Source of the DNA: Asterella californica
Lineage: Eukaryota > Streptophyta > Marchantiopsida > Marchantiales > Aytoniaceae
DNA: 64,000 nt
Direction of reading: 5' to 3'
Assembly: GCA_036924285.1 (NCBI GenBank)
Contig: JAYKYS010000009.1
Location: 17,236,001 to 17,300,000, forward strand
Position 1 is the first letter of the stretch. Every line of letters begins with the position of its first letter. The translations under genes and the position numbers were made by a program. Shown here in pieces: positions 11,931 to 22,109 of this stretch. The notes below the pieces were generated by a model, which saw only the letters and a program-made list of their open reading frames with translations, had not been told where the DNA came from and did no database searches.

Positions 11931-12187
11931 AAACAAAGTGAAGGCTTGAAACAAACGTGCAGTTGCTACATCCAACTGCACCCCTGGTATACCCTTGATT
12001 CGTCCATCCCGTCCATAGTCATGGCTCGTCCTGTCCTCTCATCCTCCCATGATCCCAAGCATCTACATATCCATCATCTCAGGTCCACAACATCCTCCCG
12101 AACAACAGTATCCATCCTCGTCCTCATTCATGATTGTTGATCTCCTCTTCCAGTTCAAACACAGAAATCTCCACCCCAGATCTTCAC

Positions 12188-12200
12188 GTCGAGTTCACCA
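12188..12200 (-). promoter_or_regulatory. Candidate primer binding site of element W
   Basis: The minus strand reads TGGTGAACTCGAC, 4 bases inside LTR W2 and upstream of gag. It is identical to the candidate sites at 6495 and 33583. Confidence 0.65.
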
Positions 12201-12204
12201 CCGA

Positions 12205-13449
12205 TATCGCGCCGGATTTTGCGTGAAGGATGTTTAGGAAAACGCGAGGTTCTTGGCTGTGGAGATGTTGTATGCTGAAACAAAGACAAGACAAAGAAAA
12301 ACAACCACAAAAATGAATGTTGCGGTATATACCAACTCCAAATGTATGTACACTGCCGGTTCTTTCTCCTAGACGCATAGAACTGAGAAACAGACCAGAG
12401 CGATTTGTAACCTGCTTCAAAAGCCCCTAAAAACAACCCCTGAATCACAATCCTGACCCAAAACCACAGAAGCGTAGCTCAAAGCAATAGAAACTTCCCT
12501 TTGCTAACAAACAGAGCCACAGCATTATCACGCGATCCAAACCCAAGTCCAAACCACACCCATGTACAAGCTCTTAGCCAAATCTAGCTACCACAAGCTG
12601 TATATAGCCAACCAGAACTCTCACGAACTCAAAAGAGCAAAACCCGTAGCGAAGAAACTGAAAAAAGCCTATCTGAGAACTTCCTCCTTACACCGAACGG
12701 ACTTCAGATGTCGATAGGGTCTCCTCCGCTGACTCCGTTAACCCAAGAAACCTTCAGATCCGACTCCCAACAGTCGAGATATCGCCGATTTTTGGTCGTA
12801 GGTGACCGAACCTTCAAAAACTCCTCCCTGCGGCTTAAACCGCACACACCGCACAAACAGATCGTCTAAACTGATATCCGTCTTCCCTGGCAGATAGATC
12901 TAGTTATCACGAACCCAACAAGACTCCAAACAAGCCGTTTGGAGTTCCCGTTGCAAAACCACGAAAGAAATTTGGTCGCAAGTTGCAAAAAACTAACGTA
13001 AATGGACTCCTTGCGGCTCAAACTTGCTCACCTCACCCAAACCAACAATCCAATCCACGTATTGTCTTCTCCTATGCGTAGATGAAGACTCCTTGGTCGC
13101 GTAGGCACCAAGAACGAAGAGCTTGACACACCGATCGCGAAGAACAACCCAATTTTAAGTTGCATGCAATGAAAAATCTAACACAACGCTTCCCTGCGAG
13201 CTAATTTCACTCAGAACTCCTAAACCGCCCGATGAAACTTGACATCGTCTTCAATTTCCCATAGAACTCGGTGTTCTAATCTCGATGGATCCAAGGACAG
13301 CAAGTTTGGACTCCGGAACGACCCGAACGGTCCAACTCTCCTTTATAGGTAACTGAAATCTCCAAATCTCCCTCTTGCGTCTCAATTTCTCTCCCCAAAT
13401 CGTCTTAACTTGTGCGTAGCTTGCACAGATCTGAACCCAACGACGCCTT
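12205..13449 (-). repeat. LTR W2 (truncated 5' LTR of element W)
   Basis: It is closely similar to W1 from the CGATA end (12205) up to ...aacccaacgacgcctt (13449). There the match stops and a plus-orientation W LTR begins. The missing half would contain the 157-bp repeats and the U3 start. The similarity of W1 and W2 over the shared part is high but clearly imperfect. Confidence 0.8.
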
Positions 13450-13454
13450 TGAGC

Positions 13455-14310
13455 TGTCGTGTCGTGGACAGGTTCCTATCTAAAATTCAGACTTCGATGC
13501 TTGTCGCTCCAAAGACACTCATGAGAAAGACAAGCTAGGTCCCAACTTACGGGCTTTTTGCACAACTTCGGATCTCCATTTTCATCGCATAGATGGATAG
13601 AGCTCTTTGTCAATTTTCCATAGGCACTTTGTCTACTTCGTTTGGACGCCTAGTGGAGAAGTTACAGGACTTGAAAGATGGAGAAAACAAGCTAAGCCTT
13701 AGCTTACGGGCTTTTGGCACAACTTCGGATCTTCGCTTTTATCGCATCAGTGGATAGAGCTCCTTGTCAACTTTTCATAGACACTTTGTCTACTTCGTTT
13801 GGATGCCTAGTAGAGAAGTTACAAGACTCGAAAGATGGAGAAAACAAGCTAGGTCACAACTTATGATTTTTGCACAACTTCGGATCTTCACTTTCATCAC
13901 ATAGATGGGTAGAGCTCGTTGTCAGCTTTTCATAGGCACTTTGTCTACTTCATTTGGACACCTGTTGGAGAAGTTATGCGATTTGAAAGAAGGGAAAATC
14001 AAACTAGGCCATAGTTTACTTGCTGACTGAGTATTTGCAGCTTCAGGCGTTATATCAAAGACGCAAGGGGCCTGCTTCGTTATTACTGAGAGAACTTCGT
14101 ACGTATAGAGACTGTTACAAGGGGGCTGCTTAAGGGGTTTGCTTGTTCCTGCGATTTGTCGGTGGACGTTTTGGAGAATTGGGAAGTCCAATACACGCGC
14201 GCAAGGTGTCATCGGGTTCTGATCTGTGCAGGCTACGCACAGGTTAAGACGATTTGGGAAGAGACGGATCGGGGGATGTGTATTGAGAGAAGGCCTCTGG
14301 TTCCTATTTC
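13455..14310 (+). repeat. LTR W' fragment, inserted head-on into W2
   Basis: It starts exactly at an LTR terminus (TGTCGTGTCG) and follows W3 through the 157-bp repeats to about ...gatgtgtattgagag. It then switches at about 14311 into LTR family Z. It is in opposite orientation to W2. The exact LTR start suggests a separate insertion into W2 whose right part was later lost by recombination. Confidence 0.75.
13533..14010. repeat. 156-bp tandem repeats in W'
   Basis: The starts aagctagg/aagctaag/aaactagg fall at 13533, 13689, 13845 and 14001, giving three full units of 156 bp and a partial fourth. Confidence 0.9.
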
Positions 14311-15784
14311 GGCATGTTGGTCTCCTCGAAGGGAGTCTATGTTGGATATTGTCGCGACCCTCAATCTCAAGATCAGACGCAGACGCGAACAACGGAATCC
14401 TAGTGGACTTGCGCTAGGTTGTGAACGCTGCGAGTGGGACTGAACGGCTTGATTGGGAAGTCGAGATCAGAAGAACCCTAAGTGGTTCTCTGAACCAAGG
14501 TTGGAACCTTGGGTTAGGACATAAAGGCCTACCCCAAGAGGACCCAGACAAACGTTGACCTAAGGGGAGCGAGTTTTGGAACGGACCGAAATATGAGTCA
14601 GAGACATAGGTCTGAGACGTGGGTCCGAGACGTAAGATCGAGACGTGGGTCCGAGGCGCAGATGGACCGTGGTTCGGATGCTGGTCCGAACCACAGGGTT
14701 CGAGTTTGGGTCTGGACCACAGGTTCCCGAAAAATGACTAAGTGTTGGAGCTCCAAGGACGTTTTAGCTCGTGGACGGAGCTCCACGTAAGATCTCACGG
14801 CGAATGAGGTATCATTGGAAAGGTCTCATCGAGAGCTTTCCAATTATATATAACACTCTTCAATCTGACCTCCGAGCTGGAAGTTATGACCAAACTAGGA
14901 TCAGGTTGTGGTATAATTTTTAAGGACCAAAGAGGAGGGCGGGGCCACCGATCCCCAGAAGTATATATGAGTGGGGCTCGATGCCTAGGTGGGCCAAGAC
15001 GAGTCACCCGACCGCAGGGTTCGGCAGACGGACTTTGGAGACATGAGGTGATGGCTGGGCCGGTTCCAAGACACGTTCCGATCTAGACTTGGACATCAGG
15101 ACTTAGGAACGCTGTAAGGGCTGGGGTAAGACTAGAGAACGAGTCGACGTGTTAGACCACCATTTGGGAGCCTAGATCCAGACGGACATCACGGGCGGTT
15201 GGGCCGCTAGGTGTGCTGGAGGCACCGTTTAGGACCCTGGACTGTAACGACCTATGTTACACATAGGAAGTTTGTCTATTAGTAAGGTATTTAGTTATAA
15301 CTAAGTGTTGAGAATGTTTATTTGCTGCCAAAGTACTTTAAGGAGGTATCAAGTTAGTCATGACTAGCTAAAAGTTAGCTGTACTTTTGGCAGAATTCAG
15401 ATATTTCTTAAAGAGTGAGCACTACTATCTTGTCATCTTGTCTAAAAGGTAGAAAGGAGGTGGAAAGTATCCCTTATCTCCTTTTTGACTTGATATGAGT
15501 GGTTGGATTAAAGTTGTGGACTTTGTGGGCATTAAAAACAAGAAGAGATTTCACATGTTTCCTTTTTAGTGGGTCCTAGTGTAGAGGAGGGGTGGAAATT
15601 TGAGATTCCTTGAGAATATTCCAGAATCCTTCTAAAAGTTGTTGACTTTGAAGGAATAAGCCCATGTGAAAAGGTAAGAAGCCCATGTGATTAATGCTTT
15701 TACCTTAAGTAATATCTTAGTAAAACCCGGTAAAAGTAGTTACGGCTGAGTTACCGGAGGGTATCAAAGTAAAAACCTATAATG

Positions 15785-15792
15785 TATAAATA
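15785..15792 (+). promoter_or_regulatory. TATA box of LTR V
   Basis: TATAAATA in the context gtataaatagagg is a strong core-promoter match. Transcription would start about 30 bases later, in the pyrimidine-rich stretch around 15820. Confidence 0.65.
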
Positions 15793-16380
15793 GAGGAGTA
15801 GAGAAGAGCTCCTCATCCTTATTTTCACATTGTCGTAATGACAACTTGAGTAATATAGAGAGTGTGGGATATTTTTAGCATGTGAGAGACGTCGTTAGAA
15901 TGGAGGATTTTAGTTGATGAGTTTAAGGAGATTTTTAGTTGATAAGTTTGTGGGTGTATGAATGAGTGAACTTAGCATTTATCTCTTCAAGATTCATGGT
16001 GTGCTTTCATCAAAGCCATCAGAGGTGACCCCTGAGTGAGAGACAGGTCGGACATGTTGCAGATTCGTGGATGATGATCGTGGAGATTGAGAGATCGGGG
16101 GTAGTTGATCGATAGGACCGCGGAGGGTTTACAGGACTTTATGGGAAATCTGTCCCAAGTCATCTTGTGACTTGCTCATGTTTTAGGACCGACCTAGACG
16201 GATCTAGGTCGGGACTTAGAATTGCTGAGCTTGATGGTTAAGGAGACGGTCCGGCTCCGATCCAAATCAAACTGAGATAAGGTAAGTGGTGCATGGACGC
16301 TAACTTGTGATTGTATTTGCAGGTTAGCGGTTTGAATTTTGTGACCTACTGAGCAAGAGCTTCCGTTGGCGCAACAAGGC

Positions 16381-16386
16381 AATAAA
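16381..16386 (+). terminator. Poly(A) signal near the end of LTR V
   Basis: AATAAA lies 9 bases inside the right LTR end, downstream of the TATA box, as expected for an LTR in plus orientation. Confidence 0.45.
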
Positions 16387-17490
16387 TGCACGAAAATATG
16401 CAGCCACGTTCTGCATATCTAAGGACGGGAGACCGATATCTCTCTTAATCGTGGGCTCCCTAGCCTAAGCCTCCGCATGCCACCGTGAATATATCATGAG
16501 AGATACCTGGTGCGCATATGAGGGAGCTATAAGCCTTGTGGGGCAGTCCCATAAGTGTATGAGCTTCGGTATACATCGGATGGTTTGTGGTATATTCGGG
16601 GTGGCATCAAGATGGCATCAAGAGCACGGAAAACTTGTGTTAATCAATTAATTAATCATCGAGTCGGCTTAACAATGGCAAAGAAAGCTGTGAGACCTTT
16701 AGTAATGAAGGAGTCGAATTTGTAAAGACAGCTGTGAAGCTTTTATTAAAAAAGGAGCCAGCTTAGTAATTAAGGTTCTGTATGCATGAGGACGGTAGGG
16801 GGGCAGCTTAGCTAGGGGCCTGCTTCTGATAAGTAGTTCTGCTTATAAGGACAACAGGGGGCAGCTTAGCTGGGGACTTACTTTTAGATTAATTAACGTG
16901 CGGCCGCGGGAGACAAGGGACTTTTTGCAGAGAGCTGAGGAGGAAGCCGTCGGGAGCGCGTAGGAGAAACTTGAGGCCTGAGGAGAAGAAATTTCTGAGA
17001 GAATTGAGTGAGGAGATTGACACGAAGGAAGGGATAAGTTTTAGGAGCCTGATCTTTGAGAATTATACAATTTGGAGGGAGAACTACCTTCTGAACGGAC
17101 AGGAGGTAGTCTTATTGAAGGAGATAGATTTGATGTCTCAGGAGGACTTTTGATTGTCGTTGGATCAAATTTCTGAAAGTTTTTCAGTGGAGTGTTGGTG
17201 AAAGAGGATATTAAGAGTTAGAGGAGTTTGAATTTACCTATTAGGCTGTTTGGAGGTGAATCTGGTGAGCAAGGTGCATCTATTTGAGTGGAAGAGAAGA
17301 CAAGGACTGAGAAGGTTGAGTTTTTCTGAAGGATTTCAGTGCTCAAGCTGTTGCAAGAAAGGATATAAGGCATTGGGGTTCAGATCTTCATCAGTTGTAG
17401 GCTTTGGGAAGTAGTCTGCTATTTGAAGAGCGAGAGAAGATTAATTGAGTGAAGATTGATTGCTTGGAAGTGATCTGTGGTGATCAGCGT

Positions 17491-18807
17491 TGTCGAGTTG
17501 AGAGTTTTCATGGGAAGGACGGAACTTTCTGGCTGTGATTTAACCGTGAAGGCTGTGTTGTGCCTACTCAGAGAAGCGTTGGATTTCTGGTTGTGGTGGT
17601 TTACTGAAGGGATAGGCTTTTCAGATTATAACAGAGCACTACAAACACTCACACAGGTCTGTAGGAACCTCTAATATACTCAGAAAGCAAGCAGGTCTAA
17701 CTGATAGTAATAAGATCAGGCGGTGAACTTTAACACTCAAGAAGAGGAAAACTATGATGGTTCAGACTCCTAAATTTCTCTTACATGTAAAAGAGGCCCC
17801 ACTGAGCACAAACACGAAGTTTCCGCTTGAGATCAAATTCTGACACCAAGATATGGACAGAAAAGTTCTGATCAAAGATATTGCGACAGTTTCTGGTACT
17901 CAGACAACTATTCCGACCTATAACAGAAAATTGGCTCGATCACTTCCGAAGATTCTTACAAGATTTGGAGTCTACATGATGCTGAACACCCCTGTGAAGT
18001 TGGGACTCCTGATTGTACACAGAACTCCAGATCTAGTTCTCTGAAGTTGCTGCTCTAGATTGATAGCTTTTCAGACCCCCTCTGCTTCAGCGGCCGCCCT
18101 GAATTACTCACTCACTCAATTGACTTGAAACTTTTTGGAAAGTCGTAGCCCTGCTGACAGTGAACGCAACCACGAAGGTTTGAAGCGATTTCCTCAATTA
18201 TGCTGCAATTGACACTTAAAACCCCAAATCCAACAAAAGTGACGCAGTTTTGACACAATCCGAACTTCAATTAGGCATAACTCCTTCTTTATTGCTCGAA
18301 ATCGATCAAGAATTTCACTGACAGTGCTTGGCACGACGAGCTCTATCTTCCTATGCTCTCAGATTTTGCAGTGTCCTCACCAAATGCTAGAACTCTCCTT
18401 TAGACCTCTGTTTCTAAATTTAGAGTTTTACAAAAGACAAAAATGGACCAATGGGAATTCATAGCTCCACTTGGTTGTCCTTTAGTACCCTTATCCACGT
18501 GGTAACTTAACTTCACTCATAGGCTACCATGTTAGCTCCTCTAAAATGCCAACGTAAATCAACGAACTACCTAAAATGACACGCAACCCTGAAAGATAAC
18601 TTACACCAGCTAGAAAGCGTGCATGGGCGACAAGTAAGTACAACCCATGAGCTTAAACCCCTATCAGCATGGAAACCTTAAGTTATGTACATTGAACATC
18701 ATAGACAAGTAAGAAGTCACTTGCACAAGCGCACAAATGCTTGAACAAGATAACTAGCACACTATCAGCCTACTAGGACTTAAAACGTATAAAACAACGG
18801 TGCTAAT
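17491..18807 (-). repeat. 3' LTR of element X, outer part (continues at 40166-40368)
   Basis: The block starts TGTCGAGTTGAGAG and matches LTR X2 (47080-48398) and, more distantly, the N LTRs. It is interrupted by element T, whose CTAAT target duplication appears at 18803-18807 and 40161-40165. The LTR resumes at 40166 and ends CGACA at 40368, followed by the polypurine tract of X. The flank before it is GCGT (17487-17490). A CCACGTGG G-box near 18497 is shared with N. The part after the insertion has an N-like segment followed by an X2-like tail, so this LTR looks mosaic. Confidence 0.85.
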
Positions 18808-19108
18808 TGTGAAGCCTTGGTTTTTCGTTTTGTTAATTAATTGATTAGTTGTAAAGTAAATAAGAAGAATAGATGATAGAAGATAAACGATATGAGTAAA
18901 ATAGTGTTAATTAGAAGTTAAATGAAGAATCTCAGTTCTGGAGGAATTTATCGAATCTATGGAGACACTGAAAGATGATTTCCTCATAGATGAATTCCTC
19001 GGGCGAAGAGCTTTCTAACGAGATGTGTGCGAGGCAATCGGAGACCGAATGACGAAGTTACAGCAGACTGAAGAATGTCAGTCATCAAGAGGAAAACCCT
19101 AACTTCGG

Positions 19109-19140
19109 CACGTGCAGGAAAACCTATCGCGGGATATAAG
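19109..19140 (+). promoter_or_regulatory. G-box and TATA box of the T 5' LTR
   Basis: CACGTG (19109-19114) stands 20 bases before TATAAG (19135-19140), a common arrangement in plant promoters. Between the expected start site (about 19165) and 19439 there is no ATG in this LTR. The first ATG of the transcript would therefore be the one that opens the LTR ORF. The same pair is at 37194-37225 in the 3' LTR. Confidence 0.6.
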
Positions 19141-19230
19141 CCAGGTAACAAGACATTTACTTTACTCTTTTACTATTCCCAGAGCGAGCGATAGCAGGGC
19201 GCATCGAGCCGCAATTTCCGAGCGCCGAAG

Positions 19231-19385
19231 TACATCAGTTACGGGCGAGGAAGCCAATTTGCGAGTGACTGGCGAGGAAGCCAAATTGCGAGGAAGTACA
19301 TCAGTTACGGGCGAGGAAGCCAATTTGCGAGTGACTGGCGAGGAAGCCAAATTGCGAGGAAGTACATCAGTTACGGGCGAGGAAG
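19231..19385 (+). repeat. 66-bp/27-bp coding-type tandem repeats in the 5' LTR
   Basis: The frame that leads into the LTR ORF repeats a 22-residue unit containing TGEEANLRV and TGEEAKLRG, two full copies and a part. All units are multiples of three and stay open. They lie upstream of the first ATG, so they may be leader RNA, not protein. Confidence 0.85.
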
Positions 19386-19438
19386 GGATTGCGACGAAGA
19401 ATCCGTTTGTGGCGAAGATCGTTGCAGTGATCCTAGGG

Positions 19439-21259
19439 ATGCGCGGGATGCAGACGACTAAGGCGCCGAGGCTCCGATCCTTTGAAGTTAATCGAGCGGC
19501 TCTTCGCCGCTATGACAAGGAGCTCGAGGAGATAGGATTAGCTTTTCTCTTACTTCCTTGGTGGGGGATGGTCTCCTCCAAATTGGAGTTGAAGGTCTGC
19601 AAGCAGCATCCGGCCGATGATCACTATGTGCGACCTTCTAACTGGACCGAAGATCATTGGTCCAGTGTCTTGGGAATAGACGATGCATGACGGGAAGGTG
19701 ATCTTCTTTTTGATGCCACAGCTGCCGCTGCTTTGCCCAAAACGGTGAAGAACTTCCCGAATCTCTTCAGGGAGTTACCTCTAGGGAGGAACGGCTACCG
19801 AACGAGCGATTTCTGCGACCCGAAGAAGAGAGAAGTAGCCGATGCGATTATGACGATCTTCAGGCCACGAAGAACGACATACATGTCGAATTGGCAAATC
19901 AACTTCATCGAGCAGCTCTTCGCTGGAAGAAGAGCACATTGGGCGAGGATCTTTCATCGTCATGTGCTGAAGCTTTGGACCGAGAATGACTTGGTGTACA
20001 TAGGACCGTTTGTCTCGGTGTTCTATATGGGGATGGGATTGCTGTCGGACGAACAGCAGACGAAGTTGGGTTTTACCGCAGCTGCAGAGGAAGATGAATT
20101 TCAGGTGGTACAGACTCCAACACGAGATGTACAACTCGAGAGGTTCTTCGACGAAGTCGAGGCCGAGGACGCAGCAACCGAAGTAGTAGTGGAGGTAACG
20201 AAGAAGAACGAGGCATCGACTTCAACGCCAGCTCCAGAGAAGGCGACCGAAGAGGTGACTCCGGCCGAAGACGAAGATGTAGTCGAAGTATCTCCTCCGA
20301 TCCGCAGGAGTGGAAGGAAGAAACCATTGGAAGAAACGCCGAGGTCTGTGCAGAAGTCCCGGAAGAAGATGAAGATGACGAAGACGATCCGGACCGAAGA
20401 TGAAGCAGTTGAAGAGGCGACTGAGGAAGTCGATGAAGGAAGCACTCCTCGGACGGAGAAGGACATTGCTACCCCGAAGAGTACTCTTTCTCTGTCGACG
20501 ATAGGAGAGATCGAGAAACTGGCTTCTTCGGCGGATTACCTCAGGGATGTAGTCGTACCGCTACTGCACAGCTTGGAAGCGAACCGCGGGACCTACGAGG
20601 AAGTCGTCGGTAGGAAGCTGAACCTGGCAGAGTTAGTGCATACGATGCACTTCGGCCGAGGTAACTAGCAGGAAGAGAAGGAGAATCTGAGAGCTGCACT
20701 TCGCATGGCCCAGAAGGAGACGCAGACGAGGACCAATGAACTGAAGAATGCGACATCTGAGAAGGAGGAGCTTCTTCGGCAGAAGATTGATCGTGAGAAA
20801 GAACATGAGAAGGTTCTTTCTCTGATGAAGAAGGATTTGGATGACATGCGCGGGCAGCGAAACAGGTACCAAGACACTGTCGGCCAGCTGACGACGGAGG
20901 TGGAGGATCTGAGGCGGCGCACCGTCAAGGCGAAGGAGCTAAGCGCTCAACTTCGGAGTAGGGTCGAGCCGGTGCTGAAGAACTACTTCGCCGTTGAGAT
21001 GGACGTCGAGGAAGCGGGATTTCTTCGCAAGGTTAGAGAGGAGTTCTTAGCTGCAGATGCGGAGGGTACTTCAGCTAGGAACCGGGTAGCTAGGCTAGGC
21101 CAGCGAGTAATTAGGGAGCTTAGGGAGGTTAGAGCAACCATAGAGTTCTCAGTTTGCGAGATAGGTAGAGAGCTAGCGGTAGAAAGCGGTGTCGTTCCTG
21201 GTGTCGTTTCGAACACAGGACCTTCATCCGACGGTCCAGAAGTACGCCCGACTTCTTAG
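19439..21259 (+). pseudogene. LTR-embedded ORF of element T (5' copy)
   Basis: The ATG at 19439 (MRGMQTTK) is the first after the LTR TATA box, and the S-type homologue starts at the same place. The frame runs to 21259 with two stops: TGA at 19688 (GGA in the 3' LTR) and TAG at 20666 (present in both LTRs). In order it encodes a short helical start (YDKELEEIGLAF), a Trp-rich block (SNWTEDHW), a core of about 100 residues (DPKKREVADAI...YIGPFVSVFYMGMG), a long Glu/Lys-rich linker with SPPIRRSGRKK, and a coiled-coil tail (LRQKIDREKEHEKVLSL). There is no resemblance to gag, protease, pol or env. Plant LTR elements with extra ORFs of core plus coiled-coil type are known, but the function here is unknown. 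An open frame continues upstream to 19112 without an ATG. Confidence 0.8.
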
Positions 21260-21911
21260 GAAGAAGATCCGTCATCTTCGGGAAAATCTGTATATAAGCG
21301 TTGTGTTGTTCGTATTCAGGACCTCTATGTGTTTTATCATTTTTGAGTTTTCTATTTCCTGAGTTTGCGGAGCCATTGAGTGTTTTGTGTTCTTCGGGGA
21401 TTTACCTACGAAGTATCGTAGTTTGCTGTGGTAGGAATTAGTCTGAGTGCCGAAGGATTTGCTGTTGACAATTGAAATCAGAGTAGAACGTTTACGGCGA
21501 AGACTGAGAATAGACCAGCATCTGCGGAGTTAGTTTCCTAGGAAGACGTTTTTGGACGAAGTTGACTTCAGAAGAAGTTGTTCTTTGGTGGAACACTTAG
21601 GAAGAAGTTCAATCTGGTACTTCGGCGGAAGAAGAGTCTTCTTCGCCAGAGTTTTCCGAGAGCAGTAGTAGTGAAGTAACTTAGTGTGAAGATACTTAGC
21701 GTTTATGGTGTTAGAGGCTACCTAGTAGCACTTCAGCAGTACTTCCTCGTGTGACCTTTCCGTCCGTGGCTCTGTTACTCTGTTGTTCATCTATTTCTTG
21801 AGGTCCCTGACCTGTTCAGTACATGTTATGTTTGTTTGTCAGGATTGTCAACTCTGTCTTGTTGGATAGACCTGAGTTTGATCTCTACCGGGACTGATTT
21901 CTGCCCGTGAG

Positions 21912-21917
21912 AATAAA
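21912..21917 (+). terminator. Poly(A) signal of the T 5' LTR
   Basis: AATAAA in gtgagaataaaagac lies about 130 bases before the LTR end and downstream of the LTR ORF. The 3' LTR has it at 40029-40034. Confidence 0.55.
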
Positions 21918-22064
21918 AGACAACTATAAAGAATCACCTTTGTCACGTGTTTACTACTTTTGGATGATCTTTACTTGCATCTCTGTGGGTTCGATCCTTA
22001 AATTACTACTTTCGAGCATCTTTTGGTTTTCTTGTGTGTTACATATAGAAAGCTGAATAAATTT

Positions 22065-22082
22065 TGGCGCCGCTGCCGGGGA
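22065..22082 (+). promoter_or_regulatory. Primer binding site for tRNA-Asp
   Basis: TGGCGCCGCTGCCGGGGA lies 21 bases after the LTR. It is complementary to the 3' end of plant cytosolic tRNA-Asp(GUC) except at one position (C for T). tRNA-Asp priming is established for the Athila group of plant elements, so this supports both the lineage and a plant host. Confidence 0.85.
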
Positions 22083-22109
22083 TGCGAATGCTGAAATTAT
22101 CCAAGATCA

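Larger units (their letters stand above)
7754..13449 (-). mobile_element. Element W: gag-only non-autonomous LTR retrotransposon
   Basis: From right to left: 5' LTR W2 (12205-13449, truncated), primer-site candidate (12188-12200), decayed gag (11930-10448), untranslated stretch, polypurine tract (complement of tcgactccctcc at 9754) and 3' LTR W1 (7754-9753). The internal region is only 2.45 kb. It has no protease, reverse transcriptase, RNase H or integrase, and nothing suggests that they were lost recently. This is the layout of terminal-repeat retrotransposons with a GAG domain, which would need enzymes from a partner. The left flank is ACGC. The right flank is lost where another W-type LTR was inserted. 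Confidence 0.8.
14350..16395 (+). repeat. Solo LTR V
   Basis: The 2046-bp insert is flanked by ATAT on both sides (14346-14349 and 16396-16399) and splits LTR Z2 at ...ttggatat/gcagccacg. It opens with TGTCGCG and closes with CACGAAA, which looks like a mutated CACGACA. A TATA box (15785-15792) and an AATAAA signal 9 bases from the end give it plus orientation. It contains no gag or pol. Around 14590-14720 there are irregular repeats of gagacgtgggtccga. Confidence 0.75.
14311..17490 (+). repeat. LTR Z2 fragment, interrupted by solo LTR V
   Basis: Two pieces, 14311-14349 and 16396-17490, match solo LTR Z3 in plus orientation. The left piece begins inside the tRNA-like hairpin (only ...ggcctctggttcc is left), so 5' sequence is missing. 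The right piece runs through the gcagcttagct/cttataaggac repeats and is cut at ...ggtgatcagcgt by element X. The remaining end of Z2 should lie beyond the right edge of the window. The short open frame at 16971-17153 (MRPEEKKFLRELSEEI) also occurs in Z1. I see no reason to call it a gene. Confidence 0.8.
18808..22043 (+). repeat. 5' LTR of element T
   Basis: This 3236-bp LTR carries a G-box and TATA box (19109-19140), an in-frame repeat block (19231-19385), a long ORF (19439-21259) and an AATAAA signal (21912). It is 33 bp shorter than the 3' LTR. The difference is one 27-bp repeat unit, a 6-bp indel (gtgcac in the 3' copy) and two compensating single-base indels. Confidence 0.95.

Noticed and set aside
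19112..19438. GTG at 19112 as the start of the T LTR ORF
   Set aside because: It lies upstream of the TATA box and overlaps the G-box. The first ATG after the promoter is at 19439 and agrees with the S homologue.
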